This document shows, in pieces, positions 19,781 to 28,068 of a stretch of DNA of 64,000 nucleotides. Numbering within the stretch: position 1 is the first letter of the stretch; each line of letters opens with the position of its first letter. This stretch comes from Betaproteobacteria bacterium (lineage in GTDB: Bacteria > Pseudomonadota > Gammaproteobacteria > Burkholderiales > SG8-41): assembly GCA_947486575.1 (NCBI GenBank), contig CANKUB010000003.1, forward strand, positions 42,019 through 106,018, given 5' to 3'. The position numbers and the translations under genes were made by a program. The notes under the pieces are model-generated. The model did no database searches. It had not been told where the DNA came from and saw nothing but the letters and a program-made list of their open reading frames with translations.

Positions 19781-20676
19781 GAATAGTCGGCATTATTGGT
19801 CTCGGCATCATGGGCGGCATGATGGCCGAAGCGCTGTGTGCCGCAGGCTACAGTGTCGTGGGCTTCGATCCCACAGCACCGGCGCGCGCACGGCTGAAAA
19901 AGGCCGGCGGCCGCGTGCTCACATCCGCGACCGCTGTAGCGGCGACAGCGGATGTGGTGATTACGTCGCTGGCCAAAGCCAGCGTCCTCGAGGAAGTGGT
20001 GACAAACATCGTGGCGGCGAAGCGGTCAGCCAGCCGCGCGCCGCTGGTGGTTATTGAAACCAGCACACTCACCCTTGACGACAAGGCGCGCGCGCAAAAG
20101 GCGCTGGCCCGTGCTGGCGCGCAAACGCTCGATTGCCCGATTAGCGGCACGGCGGTGCGCATGAAGGAAGGCAGTTGGACCATCTTCGCCAGCGGGCCGC
20201 AGGCCGCGTTCAAACGCGCCAAGCCCGTGCTCGACGTGTTTACCAAAAACGTGCAATTCGTCGGCGCCTACGGCAACGGTACCAAAATGAAATTCATCGC
20301 CAATCACCTGGTGGCGATTTACAACGTCGCGGTGGGCGAAAGCATGACCTTCGCCCGCAAGATGAAGCTCGATCCGCAACAGGTATGGGATTTATTCTCC
20401 AGCAGTCCGGTGCTGGGCAACGGCGTGTTCAAGTTGCGCGGCAAACTGATGGTAGAGCAAAACTACCTGCCCGCGACGATGAAAGTTGAGGTATGGCAGA
20501 AAGACATGCAGGTGATCGGCGACATGGCGAAATCCGTCGATTGCCCGCTGCCGCTGTTTACGACTTGCGCGCCGATTTACACCACAGCAATGGCACAGGG
20601 ATTGTCGCAGCAGGATACGGCTTCGGTTTGCGAGGTGTTGGGGAGGATGGCGGGGTTGAAGACAGGTCAGCGATGA
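19759..20676 (+). CDS. 3-hydroxyisobutyrate dehydrogenase-family oxidoreductase
   Basis: A 305-residue beta-hydroxyacid dehydrogenase using NAD(P). The Rossmann motif is GLGIMGGMMAEAL (residues about 16-28). The substrate-binding signature is LDCPISGTAVRMKEGS, and the catalytic Lys lies in GNGTKMKFIANHLVA. The all-helical C-terminal domain follows (VFKLRGKLMVEQNYLPATMK). Possible substrates include 3-hydroxyisobutyrate, tartronate semialdehyde and related compounds. The N-terminal seven residues come from the junction repeat. A fragment of a second homologous gene survives downstream at 21247. Confidence 0.92.
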   Translation: MHKNNELRIVGIIGLGIMGGMMAEALCAAGYSVVGFDPTAPARARLKKAGGRVLTSATAVAATADVVITSLAKASVLEEVVTNIVAAKRSASRAPLVVIETSTLTLDDKARAQKALARAGAQTLDCPISGTAVRMKEGSWTIFASGPQAAFKRAKPVLDVFTKNVQFVGAYGNGTKMKFIANHLVAIYNVAVGESMTFARKMKLDPQQVWDLFSSSPVLGNGVFKLRGKLMVEQNYLPATMKVEVWQKDMQVIGDMAKSVDCPLPLFTTCAPIYTTAMAQGLSQQDTASVCEVLGRMAGLKTGQR

Positions 20677-20734
20677 AAATTGATTTCCGTATTGATCTGG
20701 TGTTCGTCTATGCTTGGCCAATCAGGTAGACTAT

Positions 20735-21010
20735 ATGTTCAAGTTTGAATGGGATACGCAGAAGGCCGCAAGTAATTTGCGGAAACACGGCTTATCCTTT
20801 GACGAGGCCGTCAGCGTGTTCGCGGATGCGCTGGCGCTGACTTTCGCGGACACCGATCACTACGAATCCGAGGATAGAAGCCGGACGTATGGCATTTCAA
20901 ACAAAGGCCGGCTCCTTGTGATTGTCCACACAGAACGCCGTGAAAATGTGAGAATTATCAGCGCGCGAAAGGCGACCCGATATGAAAAAGACATCTACGA
21001 GCAAGGGTGA
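20735..21010 (+). CDS. brnT: BrnT-family ribonuclease toxin
   Basis: A 91-residue type II toxin, a RelE-fold ribonuclease that cuts RNA and arrests translation. The BrnT signature is clear: MFKFEWDTQKAASNLRKHG, then SFDEAVSVFAD and the C-terminal IISARKATRYEKDIYE. I use the ATG at 20735, since the family begins directly with this strand; the track start at 20714 adds seven residues. The antitoxin gene overlaps the end by 29 bases. The 58-base gap from the dehydrogenase may carry the promoter. Confidence 0.9.
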   Translation: MFKFEWDTQKAASNLRKHGLSFDEAVSVFADALALTFADTDHYESEDRSRTYGISNKGRLLVIVHTERRENVRIISARKATRYEKDIYEQG

Positions 21011-21245
21011 TCAAGATATTCCCGAATTGAAACGCGCACAACTCGGCGTTGGCGTGCGCGGCAAGTATTTCAAGAATTTTACGCAGGCGAGCAATGTCGT
21101 TGTGTTGAAGCCCGAGATTCAGAAAGCGTTTCCCACCTCCGAGGCCGTTAACAAGGCGTTGGCGAGTATGTTGGCTTTCGCGCAGGAGACGCAGGGCCTG
21201 GCTGCCCGGTCAAAACGATCCTCCCGTAAGCGCGCGGCTGCGTAA
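20982..21245 (+). CDS. brnA: BrnA-type antitoxin
   Basis: An 87-residue basic protein directly overlapping brnT, the normal toxin-first order of this system. The C-terminal half has the ribbon-helix-helix-like stretch VVLKPEIQKAFPTSEAVNKALASMLA expected to bind DNA and autoregulate the operon. The Lys/Arg-rich tail (RSKRSSRKRAAA) is an extension beyond that fold. The N-terminal half should bind the toxin. Assignment rests mainly on position and the AFPxxxAVNxAL pattern. Confidence 0.8.
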   Translation: MKKTSTSKGDQDIPELKRAQLGVGVRGKYFKNFTQASNVVVLKPEIQKAFPTSEAVNKALASMLAFAQETQGLAARSKRSSRKRAAA

Positions 21246-21246
21246 T

Positions 21247-21321
21247 TTCAGCGCATTCAAGCTGCGTGGCAAGCAGATGGTGGCGCAAAATTTCCTGCAT
21301 GCCACGATGAAGGCCGTAGAG
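21247..21321 (+). pseudogene. remnant of a second hydroxyisobutyrate-type dehydrogenase
   Basis: Directly after the BrnA stop the plus strand encodes AFKLRGKQMVAQNFLHATMK. This aligns almost residue for residue with VFKLRGKLMVEQNYLPATMK in the intact dehydrogenase at 19759. Only about 25 codons remain before a MITE-like repeat begins. It is a truncated paralogue, suggesting the TA pair and the repeat sit in the ruins of a duplicated gene. Confidence 0.75.
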
Positions 21322-21331
21322 TTCGTAGCTC

Positions 21332-21450
21332 GTAGGTTGGGCTGACGCAGGAAGCCCAACAACAACGTCTTGCGCGAAATTTCGACGCTTTGATATAGGA
21401 GCTATCGTGATTTCGCGGTGTTGGGCTTCGCAGGCTCAGCACCAACCTAC
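21332..21450. repeat. MITE-like element with GTAGGTTGGGCTGA ends
   Basis: About 119 bases bounded by imperfect terminal inverted repeats. The left end reads GTAGGTTGGGCTGACGCAGG and the right end is its near-complement, ending AGCACCAACCTAC. The arms extend about 30 bases and include AAGCCCAACA / TGTTGGGCTT. There is no coding capacity. Elements with such ends are common interspersed repeats in proteobacteria; the mobilising transposase is unknown here. Confidence 0.8.
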
Positions 21451-21460
21451 AAAAGCTGGG

Positions 21461-21901
21461 CTAGCGCTTTTTCTTCTTCTCCGCTTTGAACTCCGCCTCC
21501 AGTTCCGGCAACGCCGTCTTCATCACATGAAACGCGTCCAGCGATGCCGGCCCGCCGCAGTACAAAAACGAGTGCAGACACATTTCGCTTAACTCGGTTT
21601 TACTGATGCCATTGCGCAGCGCGCCGCGCAAGTGAACCTTGATTTCGTTCGGGCGATTGAGGGCGATGCACTGTGCCAAAGTGATGAGGCTGCGGTCGCG
21701 CAGTGACAGGCCTTTGCGGGGCCACACGCTGCCCCAGGCAAATTCAGTGGCAATTTCCTGGAACGGCATGCTGAATTCGTCGGCGTTTTTGAAGGCGCGC
21801 TTGACGTACTCGGCACCCAGTACTTTGCTGCGGGTGGCGATGCCGGCTTTGAAGGCTTTGCTGCGCACTACTGGCTTGGTTGGTTTTTTCATCGCGCTCA
21901 C
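21461..21901 (-). CDS. carboxymuconolactone decarboxylase (CMD/AhpD)-family protein
   Basis: A 146-residue CMD-fold protein similar in pattern to PcaC-type gamma-carboxymuconolactone decarboxylases (GLSLRDRSLITLAQCIALNRPNEIKVHLRGALRNGISKTEL). It lacks the CxxC redox pair of AhpD, so a decarboxylase or isomerase role is likelier than peroxidase. The C-terminus is strongly basic (EKKKKR). Its GTG start overlaps the FAH hydrolase stop by four bases, and an ATG nine bases on is an alternative. It is third in the operon Bug-FAH-CMD. Confidence 0.85.
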   Translation of the reverse strand: MSAMKKPTKPVVRSKAFKAGIATRSKVLGAEYVKRAFKNADEFSMPFQEIATEFAWGSVWPRKGLSLRDRSLITLAQCIALNRPNEIKVHLRGALRNGISKTELSEMCLHSFLYCGGPASLDAFHVMKTALPELEAEFKAEKKKKR

Positions 21902-22686
21902 GCCTTGGCTCTGGCCACGGAATTACGCAGCACGCCGATGTCGTCCTGAATCACGTCGCACACCATGCCGTCTTCGAGATCGGGAATGGTGGCGTTATCC
22001 ACGCCCAGCCACAGTACGTCGCCCGGCCACAGGGTGGTGTATTGGGTGATTTTGGCGATGTAGTGTTGTGCCGAGAAAATCATCTTGTCGGTGGTGTAGC
22101 TGGAGACTTCCTTGCCGTCGAGATTGACCTTGATGGTGAGCGCCAGCGGGTCGAGGCCTGTGGTGATGAACGGGCCCATGGGTTTCCAGTTGTCGCAGTT
22201 CTTTGCGCGCCAAAGCGTGCGATCGGAGCCCTGCCAGCCACGGTCGCTGACGTCGTTGCCGAGGGTGTAACCCAGAATGCACGACAACGCATTTTGTTCG
22301 GTGAGGTTCTTGGCCTTTTTGCCGACGACGGCAACCAGCTCGCCCTCATACTGAATAGGGCCCGGCGCGTCGGCCGGAATGACGATGGTGTCACCCGTGG
22401 CGCACAGCGCGCTGGGCGAGCGGTAGCCGATGTCGGCTTTGGCGGGCGGCTTGGTGTTGGTGCCTTTGCGCTTGTTGCCCCACTCGATGTGCGCGAGGTA
22501 GTTGATGCCGGCGCAGTAAAAATTAGATGGGGTGCACGGCACCATGGTTTTCAGCGACGACAGCGCGTGCTTTTTGCTGGTGGTCTTGTAGTTGTCGAAA
22601 ATGGAGCCGTCAAGTTCAACCACTTGATCGCCTTCGACGATGCCGAAGAAAACTTTTCCCTGATGTTCGAAGCGTCCGAATTTCAT
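21898..22686 (-). CDS. fumarylacetoacetate hydrolase-family protein
   Basis: A 262-residue FAH-fold enzyme. The metal-binding acidic triad shows in IQYEGELVAVVGKKAK and in GNDVSDRGWQ, and the downstream KPMGPFITTGLDP and MIFSAQHYIAKITQYTTLWPGDVLWLG match the family. Members hydrolyse, decarboxylate or isomerise acylpyruvates and related oxo-acids in aromatic breakdown. I use the ATG at 22686, which has GGAAAG upstream, instead of the track start 15 bases earlier. It lies between a Bug receptor gene and a CMD gene, supporting a small catabolic operon. Confidence 0.9.
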   Translation of the reverse strand: MKFGRFEHQGKVFFGIVEGDQVVELDGSIFDNYKTTSKKHALSSLKTMVPCTPSNFYCAGINYLAHIEWGNKRKGTNTKPPAKADIGYRSPSALCATGDTIVIPADAPGPIQYEGELVAVVGKKAKNLTEQNALSCILGYTLGNDVSDRGWQGSDRTLWRAKNCDNWKPMGPFITTGLDPLALTIKVNLDGKEVSSYTTDKMIFSAQHYIAKITQYTTLWPGDVLWLGVDNATIPDLEDGMVCDVIQDDIGVLRNSVARAKA

Positions 22687-22701
22687 GTGCTTTCCTTTCA
22701 T

Positions 22702-22724
22702 TGTAAATTATTGTTTATTAACGA
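22702..22724 (+). repeat. AT-rich junction repeat, copy 7 (diverged)
   Basis: It reads GTAAATTATTGTTTATTAAC on the plus strand, between the Bug stop (at 22718-22720, inside the repeat) and the FAH hydrolase start. Confidence 0.5.
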
Positions 22725-23704
22725 CTTTGTGGCTTTTGCGATTTGGCGAGTTTTATCCACTTATCGATATCGGTGCGGATGATGGCTGCGAACTGCTCCG
22801 GTGTGTTGCCAATAATGTCGAGGCTCAGATCGGTGAGCGATTGCCGCACATCGGGCGCCTTAAGTGTTTGAACGACGCCGCCGTGCAGTTTGGTGAGTAC
22901 AGGTTTGGGCAGGTTCGCAGGCGCAACCAGGCCGTACCAGATGGTGACGTCGAACCCTGGCACACCAGATTCCGCAATCGTGGGTACATCGGGCAGCAGC
23001 GAGGATCGCGTCAGCGTTGAAATACCCAACACCCGCAGCCGGCCGCTTTTCACATGTGGCATGGATTGCGCAAAACCCGCGAACGCCATGTTCACCTGAC
23101 CGGCGATAAGGTCAGTGATGCCCACGACGCCTTTGTAGGGAATCATCAGAATATTCACATCCGCCATGCTGTTGAATAATTCGGCGGTGACCTGAATGGC
23201 GCTGCCCGGCCCCGCAGTAGCGCTGGTGAGATGGCCGGGTTTGGCTTTCGCCAGTGCGATCAGTTCCTTGATGGATTTTGCCTCGACACTGGGATGTGTC
23301 ACCAGAATGTAGGGCGAAGCGACGGCCAAGGTCACCGGCGTGAAATCGCGCTTCGGGTCGTAAGGCAGCTTGGTCGTGCTGCTGGGTTGCATCGAAAACG
23401 TGGACGAAATAAAAATCAGCGTGTGCCCATCGGGCGCGGCACGCGCGGTCAGTTCAACCGCAAGCATCCCCGCAGCGCCTGCACGGTTGTCCACCACGAA
23501 TTGCTGGCCCCAGGCATCGGTGAGCTTTTTGCTGATGATGCGTGCTACCACGTCGCTGGTGCCGCCGGCGGTAAATCCAACCAGCATGCGTACCGGGCGC
23601 GTGGGGTACGACACATCGGCCGAGAGAGCCGCACCGGAAGCAAGCGCCATGCACGCCAGAAGGCCGCGCGCGAGGGCTGAGTGAACTTTGGCGAGTTGCA
23701 GCAT
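22718..23704 (-). CDS. Bug/TctC-family periplasmic solute receptor
   Basis: A 328-residue receptor, first gene of the operon Bug-FAH hydrolase-CMD. The signal peptide (ACMALASGAALSA) precedes SYPTRPVRMLVGFTAGGTSD, and the second loop reads VDNRAGAAGMLAVEL, then APDGHTLIFI. Its ligand is probably the carboxylate processed by the two downstream enzymes, an inference from gene order. It is divergent from another Bug gene at 23836. Confidence 0.93.
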   Translation of the reverse strand: MLQLAKVHSALARGLLACMALASGAALSADVSYPTRPVRMLVGFTAGGTSDVVARIISKKLTDAWGQQFVVDNRAGAAGMLAVELTARAAPDGHTLIFISSTFSMQPSSTTKLPYDPKRDFTPVTLAVASPYILVTHPSVEAKSIKELIALAKAKPGHLTSATAGPGSAIQVTAELFNSMADVNILMIPYKGVVGITDLIAGQVNMAFAGFAQSMPHVKSGRLRVLGISTLTRSSLLPDVPTIAESGVPGFDVTIWYGLVAPANLPKPVLTKLHGGVVQTLKAPDVRQSLTDLSLDIIGNTPEQFAAIIRTDIDKWIKLAKSQKPQSR

Positions 23705-23835
23705 GTGGAGTTAGGCAGTGGCGGTGGTGTCTCAATGGCAGTATAACCGAGCCGAATCGCCATCGCGGTGCATGATGGCAGTTGTATGCACCAGTATGGA
23801 GGGCTACGATACTGGCGTTATTCAGGGGAACCACG

Positions 23836-24819
23836 ATGCGAACAAAGCATTGCTTGAACGTTCTAAATGTTCTACGAGCTTTTTGGATGGCGCTGCTGGC
23901 TGCGTCAGCGCCCGTGCTGGCACAGGACTATCCGGCGCGCGCCATAAGGGTTGTGCTGCCGTTCGCACCCGGTGGCGGCACGGACATTCTGGCACGCGTG
24001 TTGTCGCAGCGCCTGCAGGAATCGTTCGGGCAAACGGTGCTGGTCGACAATCGCGCGGGTGCGGGCGGCAATATCGGCGCGGAAATTGTTACCAAAAGTG
24101 CGCCAGATGGTTACGCGCTGTTGTTCACGACATCCGCACTCGCGGCGAATGTAACCTTGTATCCCAAGCTCTCGTTTGACCCGCGCCGCGATTTGATCGC
24201 CGTATCGCAATTGGGCTCAGTGCCTGCGCTATTAACGGTGCATCCGTCGGTGCCAGTGAAGAGCGTCAAGGATTTGGTGGCGTTATCAAAGGCGACCAAA
24301 GGCGGGTTGAACTTTGGTTCGAACGGTACGGGCACTTCCAGCCATCTGGCAGGCGCGATGTTTCAGCAGGTAACGGGCGCGGCGATGACACACATTCCCT
24401 ACAAGGGCGCAGCACCTGCCGTGAATGCGTTGATTGGCGGTGAAACTGAAATGGCGTTTCCCGGCGTGAACAGTGCTGCGCCGTTTCTGCGTGCCGGAAA
24501 AGTGCGCGGCATTGCGGTTACCACCAAAGCGCGCTCGTCAGCGTTACCGGATGTGCCGACGCTGGATTCAATCTACCCGGGCTTTGAACTCGCCAATTGG
24601 TTCATCTTGTTTACACCTACTGCGACACCAGCAGCCATTGTTACGCGGCTGCATGGCGAATCCATCAAGGCCATGCAACATCCTGATATGAAATCGTTCA
24701 TGGCGCGTGAAGGCGCTGATCCGGTAGGCAGCACGCCCGCTGAGGCGGCCGCTTTTGTCGCGCGCGAGGTAGAAAAGCTCGGCAAGATCATCAAAGTCGC
24801 AGGTGTGAAGGCGGAGTAA
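23836..24819 (+). CDS. Bug/TctC-family periplasmic solute receptor
   Basis: A 327-residue receptor. I place the start at ATG 23836, preceded by CAGGGGAACC; the track ORF begins 18 codons earlier. The signal peptide ends at PVLA-QDYP. Ligand loops read LPFAPGGGTDILARVLSQRL and VDNRAGAGGNIGAEI, followed by APDGYALLF. A second Bug gene follows only 5 bases later, so two receptors are co-expressed. No enzyme gene is in the immediate operon. Confidence 0.94.
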   Translation: MRTKHCLNVLNVLRAFWMALLAASAPVLAQDYPARAIRVVLPFAPGGGTDILARVLSQRLQESFGQTVLVDNRAGAGGNIGAEIVTKSAPDGYALLFTTSALAANVTLYPKLSFDPRRDLIAVSQLGSVPALLTVHPSVPVKSVKDLVALSKATKGGLNFGSNGTGTSSHLAGAMFQQVTGAAMTHIPYKGAAPAVNALIGGETEMAFPGVNSAAPFLRAGKVRGIAVTTKARSSALPDVPTLDSIYPGFELANWFILFTPTATPAAIVTRLHGESIKAMQHPDMKSFMAREGADPVGSTPAEAAAFVAREVEKLGKIIKVAGVKAE

Positions 24820-24820
24820 C

Positions 24821-24857
24821 GATATTGAAAATACCTATAAAAACAATATGTTATATC
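24821..24857 (-). repeat. AT-rich junction repeat, copy 8
   Basis: On the minus strand it reads AACATATTGTTTTTATAGGT. It fills the 5-base gap and the first ten codons of the next Bug gene, encoding its signal-peptide n-region (MKIPIKTICYIS). Confidence 0.65.
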
Positions 24858-25802
24858 TCAATAAGTTTAGCGCTTATCAATGGCGTGGCGCAGTCGCAAA
24901 CTGTGCAGCCTTATCCCACGAAATCGATGCGCATCATCGTTGCGTCCGTGGCCGGCGGCGGCAGTGATTTCATTGCACGGCTGCTCGCGCAAAAGCTGGG
25001 TGAGGCATTGGGACAACAGGTGATTGTCGAGAACCGGCCCGGCGCGGGCAGCACGCTGGGCTTCGAGACGGGTATTCGCGCAGCGCCCGACGGCTACACG
25101 CTGAACATCATTACGCCGAGCTACGCGGTCAATCCCAGTTTGTACCCGCTGAAATACGATCCACTGAATGATTTCACGCCGGTAATTCCTGTGGCGCGCG
25201 GCCCGCTGGTGGTCTCGGTGCATCCGTCATTGCCAGTGAAGACGCTGCGCGACTTGATCACACTGGCAAAGGCGCGCCCCGGACAAATCGCCTATGGTTC
25301 CGCCGGGCAGGGCACGATTGTGCATCTGGCGAATGCCTTGTTCCTGCACCAGGCGGGTATCAGCATGGTTCACGTGCCGTACAAAGGCGGTTCAGTCGCC
25401 ATGACGGATCTGATCGCCGGACAGATTTCGCTGGTGTTTGCCACGCCGCAGGTTGGTCTGGCGCAGGTAAAGGCCGGCCGCATCCGCGCGCTGGCCGTTA
25501 CGACTGCCACGCGGATCGCCGCTGAACCCAATATTCCGACCATCGCCGAAGCTGGCGTGCCGGGCTACGACGTCAGCAACTGGCATGGTTTGATCGGACC
25601 CAAAGGCTTGCCGCGTCCCGTAGTGGAGCGCCTCAACAGTGAAGTCGGCAAAATCATCCGCGGCAAAGAGATGGAGGAGCGCTTGCGCGCTGACGGCGTA
25701 TCGCCCACCGGCGGCACGCCCGAAGCGCTGTATGAACAAATCCGTCGCGAGATTCCGCTGTGGCGAGATGCGGTAAAGGCTGCGGACGTCAAAATCCAGT
25801 AA
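24825..25802 (+). CDS. Bug/TctC-family periplasmic solute receptor
   Basis: A 325-residue receptor with a TTG start. The signal peptide MKIPIKTICYISISLALING ends near AQS-QT, and its first ten residues are encoded by an AT-rich junction repeat. Ligand loops are VASVAGGGSDFIARLLAQKL and VENRPGAGSTLGFE, then APDGYTLNII. The TTG start and lack of a strong ribosome site suggest translational coupling to the upstream Bug gene. An MFS transporter follows after another repeat. Confidence 0.92.
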   Translation: MKIPIKTICYISISLALINGVAQSQTVQPYPTKSMRIIVASVAGGGSDFIARLLAQKLGEALGQQVIVENRPGAGSTLGFETGIRAAPDGYTLNIITPSYAVNPSLYPLKYDPLNDFTPVIPVARGPLVVSVHPSLPVKTLRDLITLAKARPGQIAYGSAGQGTIVHLANALFLHQAGISMVHVPYKGGSVAMTDLIAGQISLVFATPQVGLAQVKAGRIRALAVTTATRIAAEPNIPTIAEAGVPGYDVSNWHGLIGPKGLPRPVVERLNSEVGKIIRGKEMEERLRADGVSPTGGTPEALYEQIRREIPLWRDAVKAADVKIQ

Positions 25803-25831
25803 AAATTATTTCAATAAAAACAATTGCTTAC
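25800..25831 (-). repeat. AT-rich junction repeat, copy 9
   Basis: It starts exactly at the TAA of the Bug gene. On the minus strand it reads GTAAGCAATTGTTTTTATTG followed by an A/T tail, one of the closest matches to the consensus. Confidence 0.8.
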
Positions 25832-25856
25832 ACAATGATTGCTGCAGGTTGTCCGA

Positions 25857-27110
25857 ATGAGTGAATCCGCCCCCCGGCGCTCTGCGCTCGCGCCCTTTGC
25901 CGTGCGCAGCTTCCGTTTTCAGTGGCCTGCGGATCTCGTGACGTCGTGGGCGCTGGAGATGGAGAACATCATCCTGGCGTGGTACATCCTCGTCGAAACC
26001 CGCTCGGTGGTGATGCTGACCTTGTTCGGCTCGCTGCAATACCTGGGCACGCTGCTAGCGCCGGTGCTGGGTGTTACCGGGCAACGTATCGGCAACAAAA
26101 AAACCTATTGTGGCTTGCGGCTTGCCTATACCTCGCTCGCATCCATCACCATGGTTCTTGCGGTGACTGGCGTATTGATTCCGCTGCACATAATGATCAT
26201 CGCTTCTCTGATGGGGCTGGTGCGGCCAGCCGATCTGGTGCTGCGTTATGCGTTGGTAGGCGAAACCATGCCTGCGGCAGGCATCATCGGCGCGACCAGC
26301 GTTTCGCGCACCACGCAGGATTCCGCACGCGTGATGGGGGCGTTGACCGGTGCAGCGCTGGCGGCGTGGCTGGGCATGGCAAAAACCTACATGGTGATCG
26401 TCACGTTTTACTTCTGCGCACTGATGCTCAGCCTGCAGGTGGCGAGCAAGCCGGTGTCGCAAGCCGCGAAGGATGCGCGCCCCGCCTCGGCTCTAAGTGA
26501 TCTGCGTGAGGGGTTTGTCTATGTGTGGGGCACACCCCATCTGCTGGCTGCCATGGCGATTGCGTTTCTGGTCAACGTATCGGCCTTTCCGCTGACCAAT
26601 AGTCTGCTGCCGTATGTCGCAAAGGATGTTTATCACACAGACCAGCGCGGGCTCAGTTACCTGGCCGCGAGTTTTGCATTTGGCGCGTTGATGGGCTCAA
26701 TCATTCTCTCGCGCATAGGCTACCGATTGCCGCCTGCGCGCATGATGCTGGTGTTTTGCGCCATCTGGTATTCCATGACCCTGCTGTTCGCGCAAATGCC
26801 GGGATTTGCGGCGGGCATACCGATGATCATGCTGGCGGGCTGCGCGCAAAGCATGAGCATGGTGCCGCTGTCGGCGATGCTGCTGCGTACCACGCGCGAA
26901 GGCTTTCGCGGCCACGTCATGGGTACACGCACGCTGATGATTTACGGCGTGCCGATAGGCTTGATGATTGCCGGGCCGCTGATCGCGAACTATGGCTACC
27001 GCGCGACCGCCACGCTGTATTGCCTGTCAGGGCTGATTTGCACCGCCCTGATCGGCTGGTATTGGCGTGAGCACATCTGGCGCGCGGATGCACCCGGCAA
27101 TCGGCGCTGA
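25857..27110 (+). CDS. MFS transporter
   Basis: A major facilitator permease of about 417 residues and 12 helices, starting MSESAPRRSALAPFAVRSFR. The first loop has QRIGNKKTYCGLRLAY in place of the classic motif, and the second half has ILSRIGYRLPPARMM. It resembles the group annotated as enterobactin-exporter-like MFS proteins, but the substrate is unknown. The ATG at 25857 is preferred to the track's TTG at 25839. It follows two Bug receptors and precedes an enoyl-CoA hydratase. Confidence 0.83.
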   Translation: MSESAPRRSALAPFAVRSFRFQWPADLVTSWALEMENIILAWYILVETRSVVMLTLFGSLQYLGTLLAPVLGVTGQRIGNKKTYCGLRLAYTSLASITMVLAVTGVLIPLHIMIIASLMGLVRPADLVLRYALVGETMPAAGIIGATSVSRTTQDSARVMGALTGAALAAWLGMAKTYMVIVTFYFCALMLSLQVASKPVSQAAKDARPASALSDLREGFVYVWGTPHLLAAMAIAFLVNVSAFPLTNSLLPYVAKDVYHTDQRGLSYLAASFAFGALMGSIILSRIGYRLPPARMMLVFCAIWYSMTLLFAQMPGFAAGIPMIMLAGCAQSMSMVPLSAMLLRTTREGFRGHVMGTRTLMIYGVPIGLMIAGPLIANYGYRATATLYCLSGLICTALIGWYWREHIWRADAPGNRR

Positions 27111-27154
27111 TTACACTGGCGTATGATGCGGGTTCAATTTTTCAGGAGACGATC

Positions 27155-27964
27155 ATGAGTTTTGTCGAAATCGAACGGGGCGATGGCATCATGGTGGTGC
27201 GGTTGAACCGCCCGGAGCGCATGAATTCGCTGGGCACCGAACTGCGCAATCTGCTGGCGGATGCCTGGTGCGAGTTTCGCGACAGCAAAGACCTGGAAGT
27301 GGCGATATTTACGGGCACGGGCCGCGCATTTTGCGCAGGCGAGGACATGAAGGAGTCTGTCGAGAAAGGCCGCGTGGGTTCCTCGGCCGAGTCCGCCGCA
27401 CGGGAAAATCCCTACAACGATGGCACGCTCGATAAGCCGGTGATTGTCGCGATTAACGGTTTTGCCATGGGCGGCGGCTTCATGCTCACCGAGCGCGCGG
27501 ATTTTCGCGTATCGGTGCGTGGCGCGACGTTTGAATCGTCCGAAGCCAAACGCTGGCTGCTGGGCGGGCATAGCCACGGCATCGTCAACAACCTGCCGCA
27601 TGCTATCGCCACGGAAATTGCCTTTGCCTTTAGATTTACGGCTGAGCGTCTGTATGAACTGGGCTATCTGAACCGCCTAGTGGATGCCGATCAACTGATG
27701 CCCGCTGCACGCGAAATGGCCGATCACCTGCTGAGTTTGCCGCCAGCGTCGCGTGTGAACACGCTGCACATGACGCGCGCCATGCGCGGAAGCGTGTCCG
27801 ATGAGCTTGAGGCCTATGCCAAGCTGCTGCATCAGCACGGTGCGTTGTCGGACCGCGTGGAATCGCGCAAGGCGTTTGCGGAAAAGCGCAAGCCAAATTG
27901 GAAGGGCTGGGATAACCCGGGTGATCGCGAACGCACGCCAAAATTTCGGCCAGCAGCAAAGTAA
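27155..27964 (+). CDS. enoyl-CoA hydratase/isomerase-family protein
   Basis: A 269-residue crotonase-fold protein. The two oxyanion-hole segments are visible as GRAFCAGEDMKE and INGFAMGGGFMLTERADFR. The usual catalytic Glu region reads SSEAKRWLLGGHSHGIVNN, which differs from canonical hydratases, so hydratase activity is uncertain. Decarboxylase, hydrolase or isomerase chemistry is possible. The ribosome site CAGGAGACG precedes the ATG. A hairpin 20 bases after the stop may end the transcript. Confidence 0.88.
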   Translation: MSFVEIERGDGIMVVRLNRPERMNSLGTELRNLLADAWCEFRDSKDLEVAIFTGTGRAFCAGEDMKESVEKGRVGSSAESAARENPYNDGTLDKPVIVAINGFAMGGGFMLTERADFRVSVRGATFESSEAKRWLLGGHSHGIVNNLPHAIATEIAFAFRFTAERLYELGYLNRLVDADQLMPAAREMADHLLSLPPASRVNTLHMTRAMRGSVSDELEAYAKLLHQHGALSDRVESRKAFAEKRKPNWKGWDNPGDRERTPKFRPAAK

Positions 27965-27984
27965 TAGGGGCGAATACCCTCCAA

Positions 27985-28012
27985 TGTCATTCCCGTTTTC
28001 GCGGGAATGACA
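27985..28012. repeat. palindromic repeat with TGTCATTCCCG arms
   Basis: A perfect 11-bp inverted repeat, TGTCATTCCCG and CGGGAATGACA around a 6-base spacer TTTTCG. It is a common intergenic palindrome in proteobacteria. It may also act as an attenuator between two hydratase genes. Confidence 0.8.
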
Positions 28013-28068
28013 GGATTCGTTTTCAAGCGGCATGAAATCCGGATGAATATTAATTTGGGAAACTAAAA

